A program made the translations under genes and the position numbers. From Planctomycetota bacterium (GTDB lineage Bacteria > Planctomycetota > UBA8742 > UBA2392), in NCBI GenBank assembly GCA_015075515.1, contig JABTUE010000003.1, positions 496,001 to 560,000 on the forward strand: DNA of 64,000 nucleotides, in the 5' to 3' direction. Below are positions 17,006 through 29,263 of this stretch, one piece after another. Each line of letters opens with the position of its first letter. The first letter of the stretch is position 1. The notes under the pieces were generated by a model, which made no database searches, was not told where the DNA came from, and worked only from the letters and a program-made list of their open reading frames with translations.

Positions 17006-17926
17006 ATGCCCGACATCGTCGCGTTTGTGCCTGAACTTCTGCCGGCCTGGGCCGGGCTTCACAACGCGTGCTTTGCCACGGCGCACAACTTCTGGCGCGT
17101 GGACAGCCGCCATCTTCGCGCCCGCGTGGTCAACGCCCCGGGCTTTGACCCTGACCTGCTGCTGTTTGCGCGCGACGGCACCGAGCTGCTGGGCGTGGCG
17201 CACGGCGGCCTGTCGCCGCGCGGCCCGGAACTGTTTTACATCGGCGTGCATCCGACGGCCCGGCGCGGCGGCCTGGCCCGCGCGCTGGTGTCGGAACTGG
17301 CCCGCCGCGTCGGCGCGCCCCGCCCCGATTGCCGCGGCATGAACCCGTTCTGGGGCACGGCGCGCGGCCCCGAAACCAGTTTCTTCGGCATGGTTGAGGG
17401 CATCGGCGCGGCCGCTGACGACGCCGCGGCACGGGGCTTTTTTGCCGCCTGCGGTTTCACGCCCGGCCCGTCGGCGCACAACCTGCGCGTCACGCCCGCC
17501 ACGCTGGATCTTGAACCCGGCCGCGACGCCCGCCGCCGCGCCGAAATGCTGGGCTATGAGTTCGGCCTGATGCGCGGCCGCTGCCCCGTGGTCGGCGCGG
17601 GGCCTGAGCAAATGCGGCCGCTGGCCGGGCGCGACTGGTTTTCCACCGTGGCCCTGCACGGCGGCACCGTGGCCGGCGTGGCCGTGGGCTTTGCGACGCC
17701 CGAACTGGGGCCCGGGCGGTTTGGCGTGTTCGCGCTTGAGGTTGACCCGGCGCACCGGCGCCGCGGCCTGGGCAGCGCGCTGGTCAACCAGTTGCTGCTG
17801 GACATGCAAGGCGGCCCCTTTGCCGCCTGCGAGGTCACAACCGTGCCGGATGAAAGCCCCGGTGCGCTGGAGCTGTACGAACGTCTGGGCTTTGCCGCCT
17901 GCGCGCGCTTTACCCTGTGGGCCTGA
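17006..17926 (+). CDS. Double-domain GNAT acetyltransferase
   Basis: Protein of 306 aa with two GNAT folds in tandem. The N-terminal one carries YIGVHPTARRGGLARALVSEL (acetyl-CoA P-loop near residue 90). The C-terminal one carries VDPAHRRRGLGSALVNQLL (about 248) and an ALELYERLGF end. Both Q/RxxGxG/A loops look usable, although in the first the second Gly is replaced by Ala. Acceptors of such twin-GNAT proteins include aminoglycosides, mycothiol and protein N-termini; nothing here decides between them. It follows the NeuD-like gene at once and is 31 bases before the zinc-ribbon gene. Confidence 0.8.
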   Translation: MPDIVAFVPELLPAWAGLHNACFATAHNFWRVDSRHLRARVVNAPGFDPDLLLFARDGTELLGVAHGGLSPRGPELFYIGVHPTARRGGLARALVSELARRVGAPRPDCRGMNPFWGTARGPETSFFGMVEGIGAAADDAAARGFFAACGFTPGPSAHNLRVTPATLDLEPGRDARRRAEMLGYEFGLMRGRCPVVGAGPEQMRPLAGRDWFSTVALHGGTVAGVAVGFATPELGPGRFGVFALEVDPAHRRRGLGSALVNQLLLDMQGGPFAACEVTTVPDESPGALELYERLGFAACARFTLWA

Positions 17927-17957
17927 CCTTGCCCCCGCCGGCCGCTACACTGGCCCC

Positions 17958-19871
17958 ATGTTTGATGTTCTGCCCGAAATCCTGCGCAAGTCGCGGCGCG
18001 GCATGTGCCCCACCTGCGGCGCGCCGCTGAAACTGATCGAGGCCGGCCGTGACGCGCGCTGTGATTTCTGCGGCGGCCAGTGCCGGCTGGAGCACCGGCT
18101 GCGCAAACTCGAACCCGAGGTCGGGTTTGACGAAACCCCGCGCCGCGACAAGGTCAGGGGCGTCACGCGCTGGCTGTCACCCAAAGGCAAGCGCGAACAG
18201 TGCGAGTGCCCCGGCTGCGGCAACTCGTTTGCGCCCGAAACCGGCCACAGCCACCAGAAGTGCCCCTATTGCGGCAGCGAAAGCAAGCTGGAAGCCCGGC
18301 TGGCCGCCGTGACACCCCACAGCACCCAGGGCCCGCAACGCCGCACTGAAACCGACCTTCAGAACCAGCGCCGCGACCGGATTGACTACCCCTGGGATGT
18401 CTGGACCGAACAACTGTGCTGGCGCGTGCTGAACGAGCCGGACCTGCTCAAACGCGTCAATCTGGCGCAGAACTTTTCCAGTTGGGGCACGATCAACCCC
18501 ACCACAGCACACTTTCTGCCCCACCTGCTGGCGCACATCCAGCGCGACCACGACGCCGTGGCACGCGAAGTCGGCGACGCCGTGGGCAAACTGCTGTGCA
18601 GCGACGACGCGAACTATGCCGTGCCGGTGCTGCAGGCGTGCGCGGGCGTCGTGTTCGACATCCACGGCAAACGCACGATCCTGAGCGAACTTGCCCTGGG
18701 CCGCGGCGTGTGCGTCAAGCTGCTGCTGGACGTCGCCGAGGTCGCCAACGCTCTGGGCGCGCGCGATTACGCCTGCCACGCCTGCTGGGGCGTAAACACG
18801 ATCTTTGGCCGCAACTTCGACCAGCATGAAACGATGGCCGAAATTGTTCTTTACCGCATGTTCTATCTGACCGGAACGGTGCTGGGCTGGGCGGTGTACA
18901 TCTTCAAGGGCGGCTTTCACTGCGGCTATCGCCTGCCCTGGAAAAAGCTGGTCACGGCCCTGGACGACTTCGCCCACGAACGCCCGGAACTGCTGGGCGA
19001 ACTGCGCCAGTGTTTTTACCTGGGCCACGCCGAAACCGCCGCCGACTACACCGAACGCCTGGCCGTGCTGCGCGCCCTTGCGCACCCCCACGCTCGCGCC
19101 GCCGCCGGCACGATTCTTGGCCCGCCGCCGGGGCATGACGAACAGCTCGGGCTTGAAGCCGTGGAATTGTTTCATCCGCTGCTGGCCGACCAGGCCACGC
19201 GCACCTGGGCCGTCATGGCACTGCGCAAGGTGATCGGCGGCTGCGAAAAAGGACAGGTGCCGCAGAGCATCCGCAACTGGGTAAAGCAGCATCTCGACAC
19301 GCTGCCGCCCGAGATCAAACGCGAGCTGCGCTGGCGCGAAAGCGACAAAGGCGTGCTGCCCGAAAGTGAAGTGTATTACTGGACCAGTGACCCCAAAGAC
19401 GAACCGACGCCGGAACTGAAGCAACTGCTGGCCGACTGGGACGCCGGCATCCGCAGCGCCGTGGACACGCGCTATCGCCAGGACGAAGAACTCAAGCCTA
19501 TCCGCGAACAGGCCCGCGCGCTGGATGTACCGGTGTTTCTTGACCAGGGCCCCGCCACGATTCCCCTGAAAACCCCGCCAGAACCGGAACCCGCGCCCCG
19601 TCCTGCCCCCGGCGACGAAACCGCGCCGCAAGACGCCGGCCCGGCGGCGCCCGCCAAAGGCAGGCTGAGCACCGAACAGATGATGGCTGAAATCACGCGC
19701 CTTCAGTCCGAGTACGCGCAGGCCGTTCAGCAGATGGCCGCCGAACTTCAGAAGCCCGGCGTCGCCGAGCGCGACTACGCCCGCTATGCACAGCAGATGC
19801 TGGAAATGGGCCAGAAGCTGCAACAGCAGATCGAGGCCCTGACCTCACGCCACGACCCCAACGCGCCCTGA
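17958..19871 (+). CDS. Double zinc-ribbon protein with helical middle and C-terminal coiled coil, unknown function
   Basis: Protein of 637 aa from ATG 17958; longer starts run through the upstream gene in another frame. Two four-Cys zinc ribbons are visible: C17/C20 with C35/C38, and C84/C87 with C102/C105 (CPGCG...CPYCG). The central 400 residues are predicted helical, HEAT/TPR-like, with many Cys and His (ACHACWGVN, GGFHCGYRLPW) but no catalytic motif I know. A Pro-rich linker leads to a C-terminal helix of about 60 residues (MMAEITRLQSEYAQAVQQMA) that should form a coiled coil. A cytoplasmic nucleic-acid or protein-binding scaffold is inferred only from this layout. Confidence 0.7.
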   Translation: MFDVLPEILRKSRRGMCPTCGAPLKLIEAGRDARCDFCGGQCRLEHRLRKLEPEVGFDETPRRDKVRGVTRWLSPKGKREQCECPGCGNSFAPETGHSHQKCPYCGSESKLEARLAAVTPHSTQGPQRRTETDLQNQRRDRIDYPWDVWTEQLCWRVLNEPDLLKRVNLAQNFSSWGTINPTTAHFLPHLLAHIQRDHDAVAREVGDAVGKLLCSDDANYAVPVLQACAGVVFDIHGKRTILSELALGRGVCVKLLLDVAEVANALGARDYACHACWGVNTIFGRNFDQHETMAEIVLYRMFYLTGTVLGWAVYIFKGGFHCGYRLPWKKLVTALDDFAHERPELLGELRQCFYLGHAETAADYTERLAVLRALAHPHARAAAGTILGPPPGHDEQLGLEAVELFHPLLADQATRTWAVMALRKVIGGCEKGQVPQSIRNWVKQHLDTLPPEIKRELRWRESDKGVLPESEVYYWTSDPKDEPTPELKQLLADWDAGIRSAVDTRYRQDEELKPIREQARALDVPVFLDQGPATIPLKTPPEPEPAPRPAPGDETAPQDAGPAAPAKGRLSTEQMMAEITRLQSEYAQAVQQMAAELQKPGVAERDYARYAQQMLEMGQKLQQQIEALTSRHDPNAP

Positions 19872-19925
19872 AACAGGGCCGCAAGCCCGCGCGACAAACC
19901 GGCACGACCGGGCTATCCTGACGCG

Positions 19926-20711
19926 ATGCCCGAGTTCGACGGCATCCTGTTTTCCGACCTGCACCTGAGCCCCGACACCACACGGCTCAATGAAATGTTC
20001 GAGGCCTTTGTGCGCCGGGTGGAGGGCACGCCGCATGTGGCCTGTCTGGGCGATCTGTTTGAGTACTGGATCGGCTACATGCAGTTGCGCCAGGATCACG
20101 GCCGCTGGGCCTTTGATCTGATGCAGCGCCTGGCCAAGCCGGCGCGCCTGGCGGTGTGGGTCAACGGCAACCGCGATTTCATGTTCAAACAGGAAGCGGC
20201 CAAAGCCGGGTTTGACGCCCGGCGCAATCTGTGGCGCGGCGACTTCTGCGGCGTGCCGACGGCGCTGGAGCACGGCGACCGGTTCTGCACGCTGGATCAC
20301 GAATACCAGCGTTTTCGCTGGTGGTTCCGCCGCATCCCGTGGCGCGCCCTGCAGTGGTTCATCAGCGAAAAGCGCGGCCACGAAATCGCCCGCGGCCTGC
20401 GCCGCCGCAGCAAGGGCCAGATTGTGCGCCGCAACCCCAGCCAGTTCGGCATCCAGCGCGAACCGGTGGAACGATTGATGGCGCGGGGGGCGCGCGTGGT
20501 GGTGTGCGGGCACGTGCATTCGCCGTTTGCGCGTTCGTTCGCGCCGCACAAGGACCCGTGCAGGCTTCTGGTCATGGGCGACTGGCGTGCCGACGGCGCC
20601 GTGGTCTGCACGGTCAAGGACGGCGTGTTCCGGCTGGCGCGGTTCAACGGCAGCGATTTTGAGCCGTTTGAGGCTCCGACCGAACAGCAGGTGTTCGCGC
20701 CCGGCATGTAG
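19926..20711 (+). CDS. lpxH: UDP-2,3-diacylglucosamine diphosphatase (LpxH family)
   Basis: Protein of 261 aa with the calcineurin-like metallophosphoesterase set: DLHL (11-14), GDLFEYWIG (42-50), GNRDF (81-85), HGDRFCTLDHEY and GHVHSP. The combination with FRWWFRR and the CTxD pattern is that of LpxH, which removes UMP from UDP-2,3-diacyl-GlcN to give lipid X in lipid A synthesis, at the inner face of the membrane with Mn2+. hldE and gmhA follow on the same strand, so the cell's LPS genes cluster here, while lpxA is 13 kb away. Assignment to LpxH rather than another phosphoesterase is from motifs only. Confidence 0.85.
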   Translation: MPEFDGILFSDLHLSPDTTRLNEMFEAFVRRVEGTPHVACLGDLFEYWIGYMQLRQDHGRWAFDLMQRLAKPARLAVWVNGNRDFMFKQEAAKAGFDARRNLWRGDFCGVPTALEHGDRFCTLDHEYQRFRWWFRRIPWRALQWFISEKRGHEIARGLRRRSKGQIVRRNPSQFGIQREPVERLMARGARVVVCGHVHSPFARSFAPHKDPCRLLVMGDWRADGAVVCTVKDGVFRLARFNGSDFEPFEAPTEQQVFAPGM

Positions 20712-20777
20712 CCGGGTGTTGCGCGGCTTCATGCCGTGAGGGGGCTGCTGCCTTTCCACCGTTTGCTTTCCTGGCGC

Positions 20778-20791
20778 GGCAATCCACAATC
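20778..20791 (+). repeat. 14-bp motif shared with the tilS leader
   Basis: GGCAATCCACAATC occurs here, 7 bases before the hldE ATG, and again at 40332-40345, 11 bases before the tilS ATG. Both copies lie upstream of genes on the plus strand and are AT-richer than the surroundings. It may be a shared regulatory site or a remnant of a dispersed short repeat. Confidence 0.4.
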
Positions 20792-20798
20792 GCGGCCC

Positions 20799-22292
20799 AT
20801 GAGCACCACCGACCTGATCCACACCATTGACACCCTGGCCAGCCCCAGGGTCGCCGTAATCGGTGACCTGATCCTTGACCACTACGTGTTCGGCAACGTC
20901 AGCCGCATCAGCCCCGAGGCGCCGATTCCCGTGCTGCATGTCCAGCGCGAGGAAGACCGCCTGGGCGGCGCCGCCAACGTGGCCGCCAACATCCTGGGCA
21001 TGGGCGGCCGCGCCGAACTGGTGGGTGTGATCGCCGACGACGAACCCGGCACGCGCTTTCGCGCCCTGTGCCGCGACGCCAAAGGCCTTACCCTGCGCCA
21101 TGTCAACAGCCTCAGCCGCCCAACCGTGCTGAAGACCCGCATGGTCAGCCAGAACCAGCAGATGCTGCGCGTGGACCGCGAATCCGCCGCTGCGCTGGGG
21201 CACGACGAACTGGCGCGCGTAACCGCACTGGCCACCCGCGCCGTGCGCGGCGCCGGTGCCGTCGTTTTGTCCGATTACGCCAAGGGCGTGATCACACCCC
21301 AGAGCGCCCAGGCCGTGATCAGGGCCGCGCGCGCCGCCAAAGTGCCGGTCATTGTGGACCCCAAGGGGCGCGACTATTCGCGCTACCGCGGCGCCACGGC
21401 AATCACCCCCAACCGCGCCGAGGCCGAGGCCGCCACCGGCCTTGACTGTACCGGGCTTGACGGCGTTGAACGGGCCGGCCGCAAACTGGCCCGGGAACTC
21501 GGGCTTGAGGCCGCGGTCATCACGCTCAGCGCCCAGGGCGTGGCGGTGGTGCCGCGCAAGGGCGCCATGACGCACTTTGGCGCCCAGGCGCGCGGCGTGT
21601 ACGACGTGACCGGCGCCGGCGACACGTTCATTGCCACGTTTGCCATGGCCGTGGCCGGCGGGGCTGATTTCGCCACCGCCGCGCGCCTGGCCAACTACGC
21701 CGGCGGCCTGAAAGTCGGACGTTTCGGCGCCGTGGCGATCACCCGCCAGGAACTGCGCCAGGCCGTGATCGGCGCCCACGAAGGTTACGACCACGCGGGC
21801 AAGGTGCTGGATGTGCCGCATCTGGTCAACGCGCTGGCCCGGCATCGCAAGCGCGGCGAACGCATTGTCTTCACCAACGGCTGCTTTGATCTGCTGCACC
21901 AGGGCCACGTGACATACCTGAACTTTTGCCGCGGCCAGGGCGACATTGTCGTGATCGGCTTGAACAGTGACGCCAGCGTGCGGCGGCTCAAGGGCCCGAC
22001 CCGGCCGCTCAATGACGCCGAGGCCCGGGCGCGGGTGCTGGCGGCGCTGGCCGATGTGCACTATGTGACCGTGTTCGACGACGACACGCCCGAGCAACTG
22101 ATCCGCGCCGTGGCGCCCGACGTTCTGGTCAAGGGTGAAGACTGGGCCGGCAAAACCGTGGCCGGGGCCGGGTTTGTGCAGTCACGCGGCGGCAAGGTGG
22201 TGTTTGCCCCGTTTGTTCAGGGCAAAAGTACCACCGGCCTGATCGCCAAAGCGCAATCCGGCGCCAGGCGCGCCGCGGCCAAAGCACGCTAG
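20799..22292 (+). CDS. hldE: Bifunctional heptose-7-phosphate kinase / heptose-1-phosphate adenylyltransferase
   Basis: Protein of 497 aa; ATG 20799 is preferred to an ORF start at 20736, which adds an unlikely leader. Residues 1-330 are a PfkB-type sugar kinase (GDLILDHYVFG, GGAANVAANI, DVTGAGDTF anion hole/catalytic Asp). Residues about 350-497 are a nucleotidyltransferase with the GCFDLLHQGH core. The two halves phosphorylate D-glycero-manno-heptose 7-phosphate at C1 and then form ADP-heptose for LPS inner core. gmhA, 9 bases downstream, makes the substrate. Many bacteria split these halves; this fused form is the E. coli type. A phosphatase GmhB is not in the window. Confidence 0.93.
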   Translation: MSTTDLIHTIDTLASPRVAVIGDLILDHYVFGNVSRISPEAPIPVLHVQREEDRLGGAANVAANILGMGGRAELVGVIADDEPGTRFRALCRDAKGLTLRHVNSLSRPTVLKTRMVSQNQQMLRVDRESAAALGHDELARVTALATRAVRGAGAVVLSDYAKGVITPQSAQAVIRAARAAKVPVIVDPKGRDYSRYRGATAITPNRAEAEAATGLDCTGLDGVERAGRKLARELGLEAAVITLSAQGVAVVPRKGAMTHFGAQARGVYDVTGAGDTFIATFAMAVAGGADFATAARLANYAGGLKVGRFGAVAITRQELRQAVIGAHEGYDHAGKVLDVPHLVNALARHRKRGERIVFTNGCFDLLHQGHVTYLNFCRGQGDIVVIGLNSDASVRRLKGPTRPLNDAEARARVLAALADVHYVTVFDDDTPEQLIRAVAPDVLVKGEDWAGKTVAGAGFVQSRGGKVVFAPFVQGKSTTGLIAKAQSGARRAAAKAR

Positions 22293-22301
22293 GAGCCAGC
22301 C

Positions 22302-22892
22302 ATGCCCAAGCAGGACATTGTCGCCGAGTTCCAGAAACAGTTGCGCGAATCCGCCGACCTCAAGCTCAGGCTTGCCCAGCAGCACGCCGAAGTCATGGCC
22401 GGCATCGCCGTGGCCGTGGTGGACGCCTTCCGCAACGGCCATTCCGTGTGGTTCTGCGGCAACGGCGGCAGCTTCACCGACGCCCACCACATCGTGGGCG
22501 AACTGGTCGGCCGCTACGGCTACGACCGGCCGGCCCTGCCCGCGTTCGTGCTGGGCGCCGGCGTGGCCAGCATGACGGCGATTGCCAACGACTACGGCTA
22601 TGACCAGGTCTTTTCGCGCGAAGTGCGCGGCAGCGTCAAGGCCGGTGATCTGGTGATCGGCCTGACCACCAGCGGCAACAGCCGCAACGTGTGCGAGGCG
22701 CTGGCGGCGGCGGCGGAAATCGGGGCGTTCACGGTGGCCCTGACGGGCGAAAAGCAGGCCAAAGTGGACGAGATCGCCGATCTGGTACTGCATGTGCCCA
22801 GCACGCTGACGCCGCGCATCCAGGAATGCCACATTGCCGTGGGTCACGTGCTGTGTGACCTGGTGGAAAAGGCGCTGTTCCCGCGGGCATAG
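22302..22892 (+). CDS. gmhA: Sedoheptulose-7-phosphate isomerase
   Basis: Protein of 196 aa, a normal length. It has the SIS sugar-isomerase fold signature (WFCGNGGSFTDAHHIVGELVGRY) and the GLTTSGNSRNV phosphate loop. The metal site has the expected His/Glu pair in DAHHIVGE and a Gln/His pair in QECHIAVGH. GmhA converts sedoheptulose 7-phosphate to D-glycero-D-manno-heptose 7-phosphate in the cytoplasm, the first step to ADP-heptose. It directly follows hldE with an AGGAG site, forming an operon with it. Confidence 0.93.
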   Translation: MPKQDIVAEFQKQLRESADLKLRLAQQHAEVMAGIAVAVVDAFRNGHSVWFCGNGGSFTDAHHIVGELVGRYGYDRPALPAFVLGAGVASMTAIANDYGYDQVFSREVRGSVKAGDLVIGLTTSGNSRNVCEALAAAAEIGAFTVALTGEKQAKVDEIADLVLHVPSTLTPRIQECHIAVGHVLCDLVEKALFPRA

Positions 22893-23004
22893 CGGGGCGG
22901 GCCGTTGCTTTGCGTTGGATCAGACGCCACGGGCAACTTCTTCAACGTCATGATAGCGGGGCAACAACGTTGGCCCCGACACGGGTTTCGACTATCCTTG
23001 CGCC

Positions 23005-24690
23005 GTGCAACGCCCGATGCCGACCTCGCGCCAGGAACTGATCGCGATCCAGAAGCGGCTCGTCGAGGAGCTCAAGGAAACCATCTACCAGCACGTGGGC
23101 CGCAACGACCCGGTGCTGGACCGCTACTACCGCGACTACCAGGCCGAGTTCAAGCCGGGTTTCGAGCGCCCGGCCAGCCGCGGCGAGGTGGTGCTTCAGC
23201 TTTCGCGCGCCAACCTGGCGTACTTTGGCGACTACCACACGCTGCGCTCAAGCCAGACCGCGGTGCTGGAACTGCTTGAGGAAACGCTGGTCGTGCACGG
23301 CAAGCCGCTGGTGCTGTGCGTCGAAATGCTGCGGGCGCGCGACAACGCCGTTGCACATGACTATGTGGCCGGCAGGTTCGATGCCCCCGAGTTCCGCAAG
23401 CGCGTGCGCTGGACCCGAAGCTGGAACTTCCCGTGGCAGAGCTGGGGCCGGTTCTTTGATTTTGCCAAGGTCACCGGCACGCCGCTGTTCGGCGTGAACA
23501 TTGACGCCGACGACCGGCCCGACGGCCTTCACTGGCGCGACGAATACGCCGCGTCGCTGGTGGCGGCGCTGACCCAGCTTTACCCCCAGCGGCTGGTGGC
23601 CGTGGTGTACGGCGACCTGCACATGGCGCGCGGGCACCTGCCCGGCGCGGTGGACCGCCGGCTGTCCGAGTTCGGGCTGCGGCGCCGGGCCGTGCGCGTG
23701 TACCAGAACAGCGAAACCGTGCACTGGCTGCTGGTCGAGCGCGGCCAGGAAACGGTGGTGGACTTCGTCAAGCTGCAGCGCGACGTGTACTGCATGATGA
23801 ATGCCACGCCGCTGGTGAAGTTCCAGAGCTTTCTGAACTGGCAGCACCGCGCCAGTGAACTGGTGTTTGAGGGCGGCGCCGCCACCGACGCCGACCTGAT
23901 GGAGGAACTGCTGCTCGATCAGGTGCGCGGGTTTGTCCGCACGATCTGCGAGTTTCTGGGCATCACGCTGGAAGACCCGGACAACTTCGAACTCTACACC
24001 ACCCAGGACCTGGATTTTCTGGACGACCTGGTCGCCCGCGGCCACTACACCCAGCCCGAAATCAAGGCGCTGAAGGAATACATCGCCATGGCCGAAAGCG
24101 CGTACTTTGCCCGCGCGCGCGTTCTTTACCTGGGCAACTTCAGCGTGGCCGACGCCGCCGAGGCCGCCGCCCGCTTTATTCTGGCCGAAATGCGCCCGCC
24201 CTCGGCCGACCCCGTGGCCGCGCGCGACGATTTTTACGCCCGCTGCATGGTCGAGGCGCTGGCGTTTTTCTGCAGCAAGATCGTGGACCACCGCCGCGTC
24301 GCGCGCGACGCCGGCGACTGGCGCCAGGTCGTGCGCGCCTTTGGCAAGCGCAAGACGCTTGGCGCCGTGCAGAAGAAGGATCTGGCCGTGGCCCGCGCGT
24401 TTCTGCGCCACAAAAACTATGAACGCCGCGTGCTCAAGACCGGCGACTACGCCGGCGCGCCGCCCCTGTTCGGGCTCGAAGACCGCCTGCACGTGGCCGT
24501 CACCCGCGCTTTGGGCCGCGCCTTGGGCGAACACATGTACGAGGCCGTCAGCAACGAAAAAATCAGTCGCGAACTGGTGCGCGAGGCCATGAAGGACGAC
24601 GTGCGCAAACCCGACCAGTGCCGCAACCGGTACTTCCAATTCCTGCGCCTGTGCGCCGGCGTTCCCGCCGCCGCCGGCGAAGAAGAATAG
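23005..24690 (+). CDS. ChaN-like protein (haem-binding/Tiki-type fold)
   Basis: Protein of 561 aa from GTG 23005 or ATG 23017; neither has a good Shine-Dalgarno site. Residues about 50-260 match the ChaN/DUF399 family: FGDYHTLRSSQ, CVEMLRARDN, an internal FFDFAKVTGTPLFGVNID and VVYGDLHMARGHLP. The two conserved His/Glu sites lie in GDYH and GDLH. ChaN members bind haem or act in iron uptake and are related to TraB/Tiki metalloproteases. The C-terminal 300 residues are helical and specific to this protein. No signal peptide is visible, which is unusual for ChaN lipoproteins. Confidence 0.75.
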   Translation: MQRPMPTSRQELIAIQKRLVEELKETIYQHVGRNDPVLDRYYRDYQAEFKPGFERPASRGEVVLQLSRANLAYFGDYHTLRSSQTAVLELLEETLVVHGKPLVLCVEMLRARDNAVAHDYVAGRFDAPEFRKRVRWTRSWNFPWQSWGRFFDFAKVTGTPLFGVNIDADDRPDGLHWRDEYAASLVAALTQLYPQRLVAVVYGDLHMARGHLPGAVDRRLSEFGLRRRAVRVYQNSETVHWLLVERGQETVVDFVKLQRDVYCMMNATPLVKFQSFLNWQHRASELVFEGGAATDADLMEELLLDQVRGFVRTICEFLGITLEDPDNFELYTTQDLDFLDDLVARGHYTQPEIKALKEYIAMAESAYFARARVLYLGNFSVADAAEAAARFILAEMRPPSADPVAARDDFYARCMVEALAFFCSKIVDHRRVARDAGDWRQVVRAFGKRKTLGAVQKKDLAVARAFLRHKNYERRVLKTGDYAGAPPLFGLEDRLHVAVTRALGRALGEHMYEAVSNEKISRELVREAMKDDVRKPDQCRNRYFQFLRLCAGVPAAAGEEE

Positions 24691-24695
24691 CCGCG

Positions 24696-28339
<3,644 letters not shown>

Positions 28340-28477
28340 TCAGTCACGTGGGGAAGCAGTCTATTGCGCGCGGGGCAAAGCACCAAGTCCGCCTCAAGTT
28401 CGGCCGGGCCGCGCGCCGATTCATGGCCGTGGCGGGTCGCATGGTGCGGCTGCCGCAACTGCCATTGGGAGAGCTCC

Positions 28478-28738
28478 ATGTCGGCCAAAACGATGGAACG
28501 CAGGCTGGAAGAACGCCGCGGGCCGGTCCGCCGCAAGACGGACGTCCAGCGCGCGCTGCTGGAAGAAAGCCTGCGCGAACTGCCCCGCTATTTCGTCAGC
28601 TATGTTGACGCCAAGCGCGGGGTGTACACCTTCTACTACAACAACCTGTTCGATGCCCAGGACATGGTGGGTGAACTCAAGCGCCAGGGCCTGGATCCCG
28701 AAAACATCGCCCTGTACTCGCGCTTTGAAGAAGAATAA
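28478..28738 (+). CDS. 86-residue protein of unknown function
   Basis: Protein of 86 aa from ATG 28478, with GGGAGAG upstream, which decides the start within a long open frame. The N-terminal 40 residues are highly charged (MERRLEERRGPVRRKTDVQ). The rest may form an alpha/beta fold (FVSYVDAKRGVYTFYYN, LFDAQDMVGELKRQGLD, ENIALYSRF). I know no family. It lies between ligA (-) and the region-2 sigma-like gene (+), 131 bases upstream of the latter; a functional link is possible but unshown. Confidence 0.65.
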   Translation: MSAKTMERRLEERRGPVRRKTDVQRALLEESLRELPRYFVSYVDAKRGVYTFYYNNLFDAQDMVGELKRQGLDPENIALYSRFEEE

Positions 28739-28869
28739 CCGCCTTGCCGCCGACGCCGGGGCCGCGCGCCCCGGCGTTGTCGTTTAGGCGCGTATTTGCC
28801 GTGCCGGGCCTTGCCCCGGCGCGCCCCGTTGCTTTCATCGGCGCCCGCAAAACGCAGCCGGAGCCGCCG

Positions 28870-29259
28870 TTGACCGCCATACCCGATTCAGACCAGGACG
28901 ACACCCCGCGCCAGGCGGGCGCCACCCACACCCACGCGGGCGTGGAAGTCGCCGGCCTGTGGCGGCGCTTTCGTGACACCGGCGACACCCAGGCCCGCAA
29001 CGCGCTGACCGAGTTCTATTTCGACATCGTCCGCGCCAACGCCGAAAACATCGCCGACATCCTGCTGGAATCCATTGAACAGAATGACCTGTCCCAGACC
29101 GGCGCCGTGGCGTTTTTTGAGGCCATGAACGAATACGACCCCGCCGAACACGGCAGCTTTGAGGAATTCGGCAGCATGGCAATCCGCCGCGCGATCATGG
29201 AAGAAATCCGCGGGCTGATCGGCATTGACTGGACGCCCCCCACCGGCGACGAGTCCTGA
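28870..29259 (+). CDS. Sigma-70 region-2-only protein (FliA/WhiG-like)
   Basis: Protein of 129 aa from TTG 28870, which has GGAG at a good distance. Residues 30-121 align along the whole of sigma-70 regions 1.2-2.4 of flagellar/sporulation sigma factors: LWRRFRDTGDTQARNALTEF (1.2/2.1), YDIV-like core helix (FDIVRANAENIADIL), the 2.3 region AFFEAMNEYDP, and 2.4 helix FGSMAIRRAIMEEIRGLIGIDW. The protein then stops, so regions 3 and 4 are missing. The frame is intact up to a normal stop, with no sign of a frameshift. It could form a two-subunit sigma factor, like RsoA-SigO, or sequester core polymerase. No anti-sigma gene is evident. Confidence 0.7.
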   Translation: MTAIPDSDQDDTPRQAGATHTHAGVEVAGLWRRFRDTGDTQARNALTEFYFDIVRANAENIADILLESIEQNDLSQTGAVAFFEAMNEYDPAEHGSFEEFGSMAIRRAIMEEIRGLIGIDWTPPTGDES

Positions 29260-29263
29260 ACAG

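Noticed and set aside
28870..29259. Broken full-length sigma factor
   Set aside because: After region 2.4 the gene ends in a normal stop and a convergent gene ends 4 bases further on, so there is no room for lost regions 3 and 4.
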